Source: Lichtheimia corymbifera B2541
Taxonomy: Eukaryota; Mucoromycota; Mucoromycetes; Mucorales; Lichtheimiaceae
Length of the DNA stretch: 64,000 bases
NCBI GenBank assembly: GCA_000697475.1
Contig: JNEU01001032.1
Span: forward strand, 124,001 to 188,000
Direction of reading: 5' to 3'
Below are positions 45,624 to 56,493 of this stretch, in pieces (positions within the stretch are counted from its first letter, which is position 1; the number at the start of each line of letters is the position of its first letter). The translations under genes were made by a program, and so were the position numbers. The notes under the pieces were generated by a model. It was given only the letters and a program-made list of their open reading frames with translations. It was not told the origin of the DNA and did no database searches.

Positions 45624-47132
45624 CACCACACAGCGCCGCCATCATGAACGATCATTGTCATCAAGGTGCCAGGTCCTAGATGGAATTATGCATTGATATC
45701 AAACTACAACACAACAAGCATTCTTCTCTTTTTACGCAGCATTTTTTTTACTCTATTCTCTCCCACAACAATCAATCCTTCTTTAGTGCACCCGTTCTTG
45801 TATTAATCACATATATAAGCTGTTATGTATTGTATTCATCGCTTCATTTCTTCTACAATTACTGGGTTTTATAACATGCAATGTGGCTAGACGCTCCTTC
45901 TTTTACCTTTTCTCACGCACAAAACTATAATACATATACACTGCTTATGTGGGTATTACGCACACACACACACACATGCACAAATGTATGATTCCTATAC
46001 TTGATTCTACGTTATGACTCTCAATAAATTACGGCGAAAACACGCTCTTTTTTTAATCGGTGTGCCAAGATCAAAGGATCACAAAGAAGGGGGAGATTTG
46101 ATTACGAACTCTTACGTAGTATATGCATGTGATGATGAAATACGTTGTTTACTTTCAGCGATCTCTATGGCACATCTCACGAATTCGAAATGGGAAACGA
46201 TCCAGGGTGCTCATTTGGGGGGTTGTTCGGTGGATACAAAGGTGGTACGTTTAGTAATCAATCATATCTCATTGCTTTTGTCTAGTACGTGCTGCTGCTG
46301 TATATACAAGAGAAAATGGTTAAATGAGAATCATCCTGATTAGCACGTATACAATTTTGGAACCACACGCGTTCATTCTAGGCAGTCAAGCACACCAACA
46401 TATACCCGTGTGGTATTGCTTTTCTAGGCATCACTGTTTTGTAACCACCCCTACTACTATGTATCAATGTCATTGAGGGATGGTTGAAAAGTGTGGGGAT
46501 TGCTTTTGCAAACATGACTTTTATCACGTCCTCATCAAAATGGATAGCATGTTATAAAGTAATGCATCCATGGAATACTTCATATGCTCGTGATCATCGC
46601 CATGAGTTTAGACAAGCTGTCAACATTGCGTGGATTGGTAACACAAGGGATGTATGTGCGTGCATTTTTGTACTCCCTCTTACCCTACAGAGGCGACGGT
46701 GTTTCAAGAATCGTAACAAACAAACAAGGCCGCGCGCATGTACGATAGCTTGGTCTCACCTGCCGTCTCTCGGAGCACAGATATCATGTACAATATCAAG
46801 GATCTTATCAATGTTCAATCGCGTTTAATGCTAGAAACAAATGATCTCCTTAGTGCAAATCATCTACCACTCCCCCTTCATGATCGATCACTTGCTGTGC
46901 AACAGGGTGCTCAAATAAGGTTTGAACCCGAACAAAGGGGAAATCGGTTGTCTGAATGCATGTGCACCCGTGGTCGGAGTTCCCTTGTCTGGGGGTTGAT
47001 TGTTTCTGTGCTCTCTCTCTCTCTTTCTCTCACGGGAACCCATAATTTCTCTCTCTCCAAGTACTGGTATCGATCATCCAGATATAGCGTGCATGTATCT
47101 TTCTACTTTTTTTTTCACTCTCCCCTACCGCA
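45624..47132. other. intergenic, 1.5 kb, with unassigned open frames
   Basis: Velvet 3' UTR, CA repeat at 45960-45976, then two plus-strand frames: 46014-46343 (109 codons) and 46738-46970, reading STDIMYNIKDLINVQSRLML, which looks helical. Possible exons can be linked through introns near 46650-46690, but I cannot assemble or identify a gene. Confidence 0.35.
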
Positions 47133-47355
47133 CTAATAAATCACCGCCATTAATGCTAAGACTAATCCGGTAATGCTTCCCAAAAAACTGAAACCTTTGA
47201 ATGCTGGTGTGAAAAAAGTACGCTGTTGAGGGAGCACTGTATTGCTTATTGTTTCGAATACCGTTATTATTATACGCAGTATCCTGTTCTCGATTCGCTT
47301 GCCCTTTCCCAACCTTTTCCCATGATATCCCGAAGGATGGATCGGGTGATGTCAT
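47133..47355 (-). CDS. possible small tail-anchored membrane protein, frame broken at a homopolymer
   Basis: The minus-strand frame starts MTSPDPSFGISWEKVGKGQA at 47355 and runs to SAPSTAYFF. At six A on the plus strand (47212-47217) the sense moves to another frame, FTPAFKGFSFLGSITGLVLA then LMAVIY and a stop at 47133. That end is a clean C-terminal membrane helix. Dropping one base would give one polypeptide of about 73 residues. The alternative is a 25-nt intron, which is too short to be likely. No family recognised. Confidence 0.4.
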
Positions 47356-47605
47356 GTGCCACGCGTTTACCTATGATGATTCATGATAGCCTTTTACTTA
47401 TCGTGTCTGATGTTGGGGTTTACTTTTGTTTGTTGTCAGTATGCATGGATCACTCATTTCCTTTCCTCCCCCGCCCCCAGTTTGCATCCTACATCATACT
47501 TTACATTAAGAAAAACTTGTCTTCTCCATTGAAAAAGGACATGTGACAAGGAATATATTACAAAACAAAAAAAGGTGGGGATGATGATGGCTACTTTAAG
47601 GTCTT

Positions 47606-48156
47606 CTATTGCCGATCATTGCTGTTGCTGTCATTGTTTGTTGTTGTTGTTGTTGGTGGTGATGATGATGATACTGGAGGTAGTTGTTCTTCCATGGATA
47701 TTTGCTCGGCCATCAACCTAGCTCTTGCTAAAGCTTCTCGATGTCGTTGCTCGTCTCGTGCTTTTTGCTGCTCTTTTTGAAATCGTCGTTCACGATCACT
47801 GTACTGGTCACGATAGAAAGAGTCTGCATCTTCTTTGTTGCCTGACTGTGATGCCGGCATAGGGCGATGGGTACGTTTGTCATACACTATGGATGATATA
47901 GGTAAGTGTACTTATCATTGGTCTCCAGCCTGTCTCTCGACTTACTCCAGTATCCAGCCCAAGCAAAACCAGCAGCAACAGCAACTATACCACCACGTCT
48001 TGCATAATCCCTATACTTGAGCATGCGCGCAGCCCGTTCCGATGAACCAGGTGGACCAATGGCAGGAGGATCCAGTCGATCAAGCACAGCCTTGATGCCG
48101 TAAATAGATGCGCCACCTATCAATGCCAATAGTAATGGTGGTAGTCGTGGAATCAT
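47606..48156 (-). CDS. small two-helix membrane protein, unknown function
   Basis: Two exons (48156-47946, 47886-47606; 59-nt intron) give 163 residues. A hydrophobic N-terminus (IPRLPPLLLALIGGASIYGI) and second helix (GGIVAVAAGFAWAGYW) bracket a basic loop (GSSERAARMLKYRDYARRG). After this comes a soluble, highly charged coiled coil (SDRERRFQKEQQKARDEQRH, ALARARLMAEQI) and a Thr/Asn-rich tail. The layout resembles small mitochondrial inner-membrane proteins, but I cannot name a family. Confidence 0.62.
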
Positions 48157-48552
48157 TGTGTTCTGAGAGAAGAGCGACACGACGCAAAATGCATAGCCAG
48201 CCGGTTTGTGTTGACCCAACTCACACATTCAACCCATTTTTGTACTACCCACTTTCATGTCACGTGTGATGCCCTGGTTATAAGCTAGAAGCTCCATAAT
48301 ACCTCAATATGATTGTATATTCATGGATTATAATAAACAAAGGCATACCACAACCACTATTGGCTCATTCTCATAATGAAACTTCTTAATCATTGATGTT
48401 GTCATGGTAACGTTCGACTACACAAGAAAACGAATGACTATTATTGTGGTCATTCTATCCGCATTATATCATAAGATTGGGGCATACTGTACATAGGCAA
48501 TACGTGCATTAATGTCATAGGTTTGCATATATCATAAGGGGAGGGGGTGGTA
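48157..48552. other. intergenic, about 400 bp, no gene seen
   Basis: Promoter side of the 47606-48156 gene and 3' flank of the gene at 48553-49138. AT-rich, nothing recognisable. Confidence 0.45.
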
Positions 48553-49138
48553 TCAGCGTGTGGTTGGCAAAACAAGAGAATCCTTCCGGGATTCTTGGTA
48601 AGTAGGAGGGGGATAAGACGTCGACGAGGTGTCATTGTTGTTGCTGTGGTCACCCATTCTATGCATAGAAATGGCTACGTCTCGTTGTTGTGATCCTTGC
48701 ATACCAGCATCCTGCGGCCCATTCAAGCCTTCTTCGTCCTCTGAATTGCGTGGTCGCCGCCTTGATCTTCTCTCTGCGAATTCAACCACCATCCATTGTT
48801 ATACTTCTCGATCGTATATATTAGCTAGTCCCTTGCATAGCATTTTGCAATCTTTCTCTTACCACGAAAGGATATGGTTGGGGTGCGAGCTACTACCACA
48901 CACATCGCAACCACAAGAATGAAAGCGATTATTGCGATTACTGCTATGATTATAACCGATAGGTTAACCATAGAATTGAAATGCTGACCATACTGCTGCT
49001 GAGATGATGGTGTCTATATACATAAGAAAGCTACATTGTGACGTTTTACAACTCTACGACGATAATCATAATCGATACATATACAACCGGAATGACCTTC
49101 TCACTCAATTGCGTTGATGTCCTCCTTTGAGTTACCAT
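48553..49138 (-). CDS. single-pass membrane protein with C-terminal PPxY motif
   Basis: Three exons (49138-49088, 49013-48863, 48773-48553) sum to 140 residues. A short N-terminus (VTQRRTSTQLSEKVIPTPSS) precedes one strong helix (VNLSVIIIAVIAIIAFILVV, then AMCVVVA). A basic stop-transfer stretch follows (RERRSRRRPRN), then a polar tail ending with PPPTYQE. The PPxY-type motif is the ligand of WW domains in Nedd4/Rsp5 ubiquitin ligases; membrane adaptors such as yeast Bsd2, Ssh4 and Tre1 use it. Function here is inference. The gene is head-to-head with another PPxY protein at 50380. Confidence 0.6.
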
Positions 49139-50379
49139 GGTGTGTAACCTTTCACCCTAGCCACATTGAGGCTGTCATTCGCAAGCCTTTTCTACTTGAC
49201 GCACATAAATGAGGCGCATATTAATAAATGCAAGATCATTGCTCCCATGTTTCAATCCTTTGACAATTTATATACCTCTCTATGCTTCACACATAGTCTA
49301 GCAACTATCCGTTACTACCAAAAGTCTAAGAATCAACGCCGTTCTCTATAGCAGATTTATAAATAGCAGCGTACAAGCCCCCAGAGATTGACACACACCA
49401 CTGTATTACGGAACAATGGAAAACATTCCGGTTTCTAAGAATCAAGCATGCCTGCATTATTCTGAGATGTCGCGGAGGTGTGTGGCAGCTGCTTAGGACC
49501 AGCGTGCATATACGCCTGCAGTTTCCCACAACTCGGCTCCATGTGACAAAACAACCGGCACAATGTTAAGGATCGTGGATTCATAAATCATGCATCATAG
49601 ATAGTATTCTCCATGGAGCTTTGGGCATCATTTCGCACTTGCATTGTATCTTAATTTTCAATTTGCGGTGTCACGTGTATTTAACTTATGATAATCTACA
49701 GACCAACATGGTCTAAAAGTATTTCATGAAGGTTGTGGGTGGGAAAGAGAGCTTGCAAGCTCCATATTTTCATCATTCTGGCAACCTAGTTGTTGTATGG
49801 TCCAGCAAAAACGGAAGCCACTGCAGCATCAGCTGACATGATGGTAGATGCCACAACACACTTTTTTGGTGGCGTCACTAGCCATGTGCACCAGCGGACC
49901 GGGATATCTTTTTACTTTAAACATTCTTCCCAGACACGGATCATGATGGCGGTTTGCCAAATGATGCTGCTGCTTCAATGCAAGATGTAATGTTACAATC
50001 TGATGTGATGGTTTGCCTTGTTGAGAAAATATATCCAGGACAATGGAATTCTTTATTGCGCATACATAGAACAGGTTGTAGTAGCACATTTAATTTCCTT
50101 CAATAATTAGCACACCGTTGTTGCTAAGTATAATCCCCAACCCCCTTTGCTGACTTGCAACTACTACACGGTGCTTGTCCTTTTACTACTATGCATGAGT
50201 ATTCCGAGGAATAATCTGGGGTTGGTACATTGTTTGGCACCCAATGAATTTGATTTTACCGGGTAACTGTGGCTGAGTTAGTTACACATCCCCAAAATAG
50301 TGTTATCAATGAGCTCCTCCTATAAATACATCATGATGTTTTTCTCTCACAAAGACATCTTTTTCTTTGTGTGGTCATC
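49139..50379. other. shared upstream region of the two PPxY membrane protein genes
   Basis: 1.2 kb between divergent starts. AT-rich with a TATA box near its right end. No gene recognised; a minus-strand frame at 49829-50089 has no support. Confidence 0.45.
50321..50328 (+). promoter_or_regulatory. TATA box of the gene at 50380
   Basis: TATAAATA lies 59 bp upstream of the ATG at 50380, followed by a pyrimidine-rich leader. Spacing is short but within the fungal range. Confidence 0.55.
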
Positions 50380-50771
50380 ATGGATAACAATGAACTCAAA
50401 ATTATCATTCCCGTGGTTCTGGGTACGATGGTCATATGCTTGATTATGTGTGCTGCTGTTGCCCTAGCCAAAACACGAAGAAGAACAGCATGTATGTGTC
50501 AAAGGATATCATCATATTACAATATCTAACACCAGCAACAACGGCGTTAATAGATCGCACAGAGCAAATCGATACCCTTACTGAGAATATAGAGCAGGGA
50601 TCAAGTAATACCAGCTGGCTTCGATCACCACTTTCGTCACCAAGATCACAGCGTTATATTCAAATCCCCGCACCAGCAACCACAAGAGCAGAATCAACAG
50701 CTGTGAGCGATCCACCACCCGCTTATCAGCAATCCCAACATGATGTCCGTGTACAAATTTCCCCTGCATGA
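50380..50771 (+). CDS. single-pass membrane protein with C-terminal PPxY motif
   Basis: Two exons (50380-50491, 50536-50771; 44-nt intron with CTAAC) give 115 residues. A very short lumenal N-terminus (MDNNELK) is followed by one helix (IIIPVVLGTMVICLIMCAAV), then a basic stop (KTRRRT). A polar tail with Ser-Pro sites (RSPLSSPRSQRY) ends DPPPAYQQSQHD. The layout is the same as in the divergent neighbour at 48553-49138, though the sequences have little identity outside the helix and PPxY. A role as a membrane adaptor for a WW-domain ubiquitin ligase is possible but unproven. Confidence 0.62.
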
Positions 50772-51333
50772 ACAAACCGACTCTCTTTCAATCACATACG
50801 CAAATATACCCACACACCACCCCCATCTCACTTGCACCAACCCCAATCTTGATGCTAGAATCAACAAGTCATTTGCCATGCCTTTTGTAGTACAAGGAAT
50901 AGAATAAGCTCACACCACCGCCATTGTGGCAATAACATTAAGCTACGTCATATGATATAAAGCTTGTCCAACCAGCCGCCACTGTGCAACACCTACTGCC
51001 CCATGAGATTGTACACGTTTATGCTCGTACGTATATATACCATGCTGACTTGTTATTGTCACAATCACCAAACATCATATACATGTATAATATATCTCTT
51101 TGATTTGATTTGAAAAAGGAGGAAGAATGGGGGATTCTTTATGGTTTGGACAATTCGCTCATGGATAAAGTAGAATTTTGGAGAAATGAAACAATTAAGT
51201 TATTGCACAGTAATCACGTTATAAGGTAATGGGAGTAAAATGTGTTGTTATCGGATAGGGTATGTTGTTTAGTAACCCTATTATAGCAAAGATGGCAATC
51301 AGTAAACATAAATAGACACACGTAGAGAATTCA
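50772..51333. other. convergent 3' flanks, no gene
   Basis: AT-rich DNA between the PPxY gene and the repeat protein gene. If the last donor-like GTAAGT of the repeat protein gene is used, a few more codons would lie here (stop near 51257). Confidence 0.4.
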
Positions 51334-52458
51334 TCAACTTACTCCCCACTTCTTCTTGTCTTCCCACTTGGGCTTCTTTTCGACAGTCTTGATTGGCCTA
51401 TAATCACACAGAGTAAGTCAAATGATGAGCGTTGACCAATATGCATAACCAAAAACACTTACACAGCAGCTAATAAAATAGAAATGATAGGAGGATGAAA
51501 TTGATCAGTATGATGCATAGTCATGACATCATATAAATAACTTACTTGGTCGCTCGACGATCCACATGGTGGTGGTCAAGGTGACGGTGTGGTTGGGATC
51601 AACTTGGACTTCCTTGTACTTTTTCCAGTCGCCTTTGCCGCCCCAGCTTTCATCGTCATCCCAGCCGCCTTTCTTGCCATCCCAGCCTTCGTCGTCATCC
51701 CAACCACCTTTCTTGCCTCCCCAGCCTTCGTCTTCATCATCCCAGCCGCCTTTTTTGCCACCCCATCCTTCATCATCATCGCCCCAGCCTCCTTTCTTGC
51801 CACCTTTCTTGCTGTCCCATTCGTCGTCATCGTCATCACCCCAGCCGCCTTTCTTGCCGCCTTTCTTGCTGTCCCATTCTTCGTCATCGTCATCATCATC
51901 CCAATCGCCCTTCTTGCCACCTTTCTTGCTGTCCCATTCATCATCATCATCGTCATCATCATCCCAGCTCTTGCCACCCTTCTTGCCGCTCTTCTTCTTG
52001 TGCAATTGTTGGTTTTGGCTTGGTTCCTGAATAAGACGGATAGCAGCGGTACCTGCATCATAGGGACCTGATGCCTTGATGGTGATGCTGTGTTCGCCTT
52101 CAGCGATATCAAAAGTGCCCTTGCTGAATTGATCATTCTCCAAAGCTTCTTCAGGGGTAGCAGCATAGACGGAATCATCTTGCTCTGATTCAACTTCGGA
52201 AGTTTCACCAATCAAGTTGCCATTATCATAGATCTTGAAAGTATCGCCACGGTTCTTGAAATCAGTGACTTGGATACGGGCAGGCTTGTCGAGGTTGATA
52301 GAAAAGGTCTCTACTGCTTGAGCATCTGAATCACCCGACCAGCGGAAAAGAGAAAAGGAATCAGTCAATTCGACGGGGTCGATGGCTTCTTGTTGTTGTT
52401 GGGCGTTGGCTGCCATCAAAAAGGCAGCGGCTGCTGAAAGTGCAAAGAACGTGCGCAT
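51334..52458 (-). CDS. secreted protein with tandem Lys/Gly/Trp/Asp repeats
   Basis: Exons 52458-51546, 51463-51469 (7 nt) and 51397-51334 sum to 327 residues. Residues 1-19 are a signal peptide (MRTFFALSAAAAFLMAANA). Residues 20-145 form a beta-rich domain (DSFSLFRWSGDSDAQAVETF; RIQVTDFKNRGDTFKIYDNG; GEHSITIKASGPYDAGTAAI). Residues about 155-280 are repeats of SKKGGKKGGWG plus an acidic run (DDDDDEWD), then shorter GGKKGGWDDDEGWG units. Charge alternates strictly between Lys and Asp/Glu blocks. The tail is VQVDPNHTVTLTTTMWIVER then a Lys/Trp-rich end. No known family for the repeats. The 7-nt exon is needed for phase. The 3' end could be two residues different if a further GTAAGT donor is used. 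Confidence 0.72.
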
Positions 52459-52919
52459 AATGGATCTCTGTCGTCGATGTGTTGTTTGTGTAATGCAAAT
52501 ACTAAAAGGGAAAGGAAAGGGTGTTTGGTACAGAGATATCGTTTTTAATAGGTGCTAAACTCTTTTTTCACTGGCCTTGCTCACCTTTTTAAATAGACAC
52601 CATCCTCCATCTCATGCCTTTTAATATTGTCCGGCATTTTTCTTCTAGTTCGGTTCTGAAAAGAGCATGCTTGGATTGAAATGTTGTCGCTCGGAATCAT
52701 TTTCTTGTAGTCCAGTTCCCAAGGCTCCCAAGGCTATACATCAAATGGCGTGTATGTGCGTACGTGTGTGTGTGTGTGGCTACATATGTATGAACGAAGA
52801 GGATCCTTGTCGTCGTCTATTTGATTTGCCGACTGCCAGTAAGATGACTTGCAGAAACTCTCGTTGATAATGATCCTTTGCATCATCCTCGCCCCCTCCG
52901 ACCAAGCTCTCTTACCACA
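52459..52919. other. divergent promoter between repeat protein and SmgGDS-like gene
   Basis: 461 bp between divergent starts. A TATTTAAA-like element for the minus-strand gene lies near 52586-52594. A CGTGTGTGTGTGTGTG tract is at about 52760-52778. No gene. Confidence 0.45.
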
Positions 52920-55758
52920 ATGGCAGACACATCAAGAGTAGACAAGCTCACACAAACAGTCGAGTCTTTAATCATCAGTGACAGTGAGTATCCCTTATTG
53001 AAACTAACAATGCAAAACAACTCACCTGAAAGAAACGAACAGATCTCCAAGGCAACATGTCAAGCGTTTCTGAGACATTTGGTCATCTTGTGGAGTCCAT
53101 TGAACAATCCAAGGATAATGCTGCATTATGGGAACAGGCAACACGATTGGCACAAACGGTGGCAGGCACACTCGTCTCAAGTATTTTGGAAGAATGTTGT
53201 CACGAGAAAAAAGAGCATGGAGTTCATGGGTGTTTGTATTGCAGAATCGACACGTGCATCTTTCGGTGAAACCGGTGGCATCACGCATGTTACTCGTTTA
53301 TTGCAACTCGCTGATGATAACGACACCTTCAAAGTTCAAGCATTGCGTGTACTTGGTAATGCATGCATTGATTACGGTATGTCGAGGGAGGGATGGAGGG
53401 GTCAACTATGATGTGCCCTGGCAGATCTTTCTGATAGCGTAGGTTTCTAGATGACAATCGAAAGCGCGTACATGAAGGTGGTGTGGTGGATATGGTCATT
53501 CCTTTTCTCCAAGAACACCAAAATCACGAATTGACCAAGGTGGCATGTGGTTTTTGCTTGAATAGCAGTGTGGATTATGGTACGTGGAAAGGTAGGGGAT
53601 TATTACTTGGGGCTTAACATGGTTCCTGTCATTTAGAGCCAATCCAAAAAGCCATTGGCAGCAGTGATGGTATCGAATACCTTTCCAAATTGTTGAAGCC
53701 TGCTCGACTCGATCATGGCGAACTTGTCACAGTTCTATTGGCAGCACGTGCCTTGGACAATTTGATGCATGAAGGTATGTATGTGCGTTTAGTGGTAGGG
53801 CGAAATGGTTGCATGGGATACTCATTTTGTGCATGTCCTAGATTCCGCACGTGCAAAGTTTGTATCATGTAATGATGCCATTGAGCGTCTTTTGGACTTG
53901 ATCAAGTACGAATGGAAGGTGGATCAATTTACAAATTTGGATTTGCTCGGATCTCTCGTGGATGTTTTACTCCAGGCCGTGGCTGAAGATGGTAATGATG
54001 TGCAACAACACTCTATTGGATATGTTTGTATATTGATGAAGGTTGTATACTATGCTAGAGACCGCGCAAAATGCAGTGGTGGATTCCGGCAACTTTGTCA
54101 TGCTTCTTGATTTTGTGGAACACGCTGAACTACCGGATGAAGAGGAGAACGACGAAGAGGAAAAGAAGCAGTTTGAAGAAATCATGACAACCGTCACCAA
54201 GTGCGTGGTGTGTGCAATCTCAAGTGGTGAGTATTGTGTGTATATGGTACCTGGGAAAATATAGCTGATTGTCTTTTTTTGGGGGGTTGTTTGGATGATT
54301 CAAGACAGCAAGATGAATGAGTTATACAAGAATGATCACCTACTTGGACGATTCATTGGTTGGGCACGCTCGAAATCGGAAGTTTTGGCACAAACAGGAG
54401 TCTATGCATTGGGCAATCTTGCACGATCAGGTGCGTGCGTCATATGGCATTCCTTTTTTAGCGTGGCACTTACAATTTGTGTGGATAGATGAAATCTGTA
54501 TCGATCTCGTCAAACGACATCATCTGCATCAAGCTTTATTAGAAGCATTCAACTTGACAGACAAGGCAACTTTCAGATACGCTATTTTGGGTTGTCTTAA
54601 GCACCTATGTCTTGCCAGTATGTATATCTCTATTTGCTGATGGGCATTTGTTTTGATACCATTTTTCTTTTAGAGGAGAACAGGTCGATCATTGGCGAAG
54701 CAAATGTTATCCCCACGATTGCACCGTTACTAGAAACCACCAACGACATGCTCAAACGCAATCAATTTCTTACGATTGGCATTATCAAGCTGCTTTGTGC
54801 CAACGAATGTGAGTATCTGTAATGTTTGTTTCGGTTGTCAACCGCTCACACAGGCTAAATGTGAAATTTAGATACCAACTCTAAAGAGGTGATCAGCGGT
54901 GCAGTTACAGGAGATGAAGGCAAGACCCCATTGGAGCTCGTTCTCGCATGTCTGGACCGTTTTGATGATGTAGCCGCCAAGAGTGAAGCAACAAGGATTT
55001 TGACCAATTTGATAAAGTCAGTGTGGCTCCATCAAGGTAACAGCAGGATTAAGGAGAGCACATGAGTGCATGTACTGATATGGTTTTACACATGCACAGG
55101 CAATGAAGCATCATCCACTTTAAGAAAGAAGCTTCTCGATCAAAGGGTGGTCCAGCCCATTGTTGAAATGACCCGCGCATCCAATTTCCCTGTATTAAAG
55201 AATGATGGTGTTATTGCCCTGTCGTCTATTCTTGCTGCATGGCAAATGGAAGATTCCCAAGATATAATCAATGGTACACCCTTATCTTGCATTGTGAATC
55301 CCCCGATTACTAATGTGCAATTTCCTTGTTATAGTGTTATCGTTAATTACTGCGGACGCACCACCATTACCTGATGTGCAGCCTAGTGAGGAGGAGCAGG
55401 AGGAGCAGGAGCAACAATCCAAACCAGAGACCCGGTCGTTCCTTGAAGTGATCACAGGCATGATGACAACAAATGACGGCAACAACAGCCGACCAATTCC
55501 TCCTGAGATGCAATGGAATGTGTGCGTGCTTTTAGAGAAGATTGTGGAAGCAGCCAAAGGCGGTAAGTTGGATTCTTGGAATGTTGGGGATATACAATGA
55601 TGAATACCGGCTTATATGGACGTAATATTACAGTTGAGTATCAAGCTGCCATCGACAAGATCAAAATGAGCTCTTTGACAACCTTGGAACAAGCAGCTCA
55701 ACGACCTGATATGGTGGGAACTGCAGCTCAAAAAGTGGTGGCTACCCTCAACTCCTAG
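52920..55758 (+). CDS. SmgGDS-like armadillo-repeat protein (RAP1GDS1 family)
   Basis: About 13 exons coding for a helical-repeat protein. SmgGDS binds small GTPases with polybasic tails and promotes their nucleotide exchange or trafficking. Start MADTSRVDKLTQTVESLIIS resembles the SmgGDS N-terminus (MADNLSDTLKKLKI). Armadillo-type helices follow: GITHVTRLLQLADDNDTFKV, QALRVLGNACIDYDDNRKRV, VACGFCLNSSVDYE, GIEYLSKLLKPARLDHGELV, VLAQTGVYALGNLARSDEIC, FRYAILGCLKHLCLA, VISGAVTGDEG, DGVIALSSILAAWQMEDSQD. An acidic loop is near the end (SEEEQEEQEQQ). The order of repeats is like RAP1GDS1, but sequence identity is modest. The frame is broken once at six A (53207-53212): removing one base restores ECCHEKKSMEFMGVCIAEST. 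A weak 55-nt intron is an alternative. Confidence 0.7.
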
Positions 55759-55802
55759 GATATATATGTATATTGATTTTATTTGTCAAGAGTAAAAGCT
55801 GT

Positions 55803-56493
55803 TTATAAGAGCATATAGAGAGCAGTGACGATCTTCATGTTGTTCTCCTTTGCAAACTTGTTGATATCGAATGCTGTACGGTCAAGACGGGGATTTTCAG
55901 GTGTCATTGTTTGGTTTTGTTGGGATTGTTCGAGAAGAGCAAATACGTAGCGATGAGGGGTATCGCTTGCTGTGGGAGCTGTATAAGGGATATACTGGAA
56001 GAGTGGGTCATCATTTGAAACATCGGTAGCAGGACGTTGACCATCAATGTTGGTGACGAGCCAGTGCAAATAAGGACCATTCTCCTCATTATCAGGATCC
56101 ATCTAAGCCTTTGTTGTTAGTAAAGACAATGAATGACCACATTCAATATGCATAAAACCTCCTACCAAAACCAACGAATACTGAGAGACATCGTTTGTCT
56201 TTGAAAACCAGACATGAGGTCGCTCTTCCACCTCCTGAGGTTCGATGGTGGTACCCATTTGCAGCATTCTGGTCATATGATAGGTGATACGCAATTCACT
56301 TTGTGGCTCAAATTCATCAAGAACTGGTAATAGGGTAGGACAATGTAAGCCGAAAACAGCATTATGATGAGTATTTATAATTATTACCATCAGGGAACAA
56401 ATGACCCTTTTCTAAGCCTTCGCGGATGACAGCGTGGCTCAATGCAAAAGCAAGGGGGGATAAGACAACAGCAAACAAAAAGATAAAAAGCAT
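55803..56493 (-). CDS. secreted phosphatidylethanolamine-binding protein (PEBP) family member
   Basis: Three exons. The N-terminus LFIFLFAVVLSPLAFALSHA is a signal peptide, unusual because most fungal PEBPs (such as Tfs1) are cytosolic. After splicing the core reads VLDEFEPQSELRITYHM; EVEERPHVWFSKTNDVSQYS, LVLMDPDNEENGPYLHWLVT (the PEBP DPD and LHWLV ligand-pocket motif); then FQYIPYTAPTASDTPHRYVF, ALLEQSQ; and the C-terminal helix FDINKFAKENNMKIVTALYM. The ligand-site motif DPD...HWLV is intact. It likely binds anionic lipids or inhibits a secreted peptidase. It converges with the SmgGDS-like gene (44 bp apart). Confidence 0.88.

Noticed and set aside
46915..46940. GGTTTGAACCCG resembling a tRNA T-arm
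   Set aside because: No matching acceptor, D or anticodon arms could be placed around it.
51566..52211. Three other long frames (plus and minus) over the charged-repeat gene
   Set aside because: Shadows produced by the repetitive, polarised codons of the real minus-strand gene.
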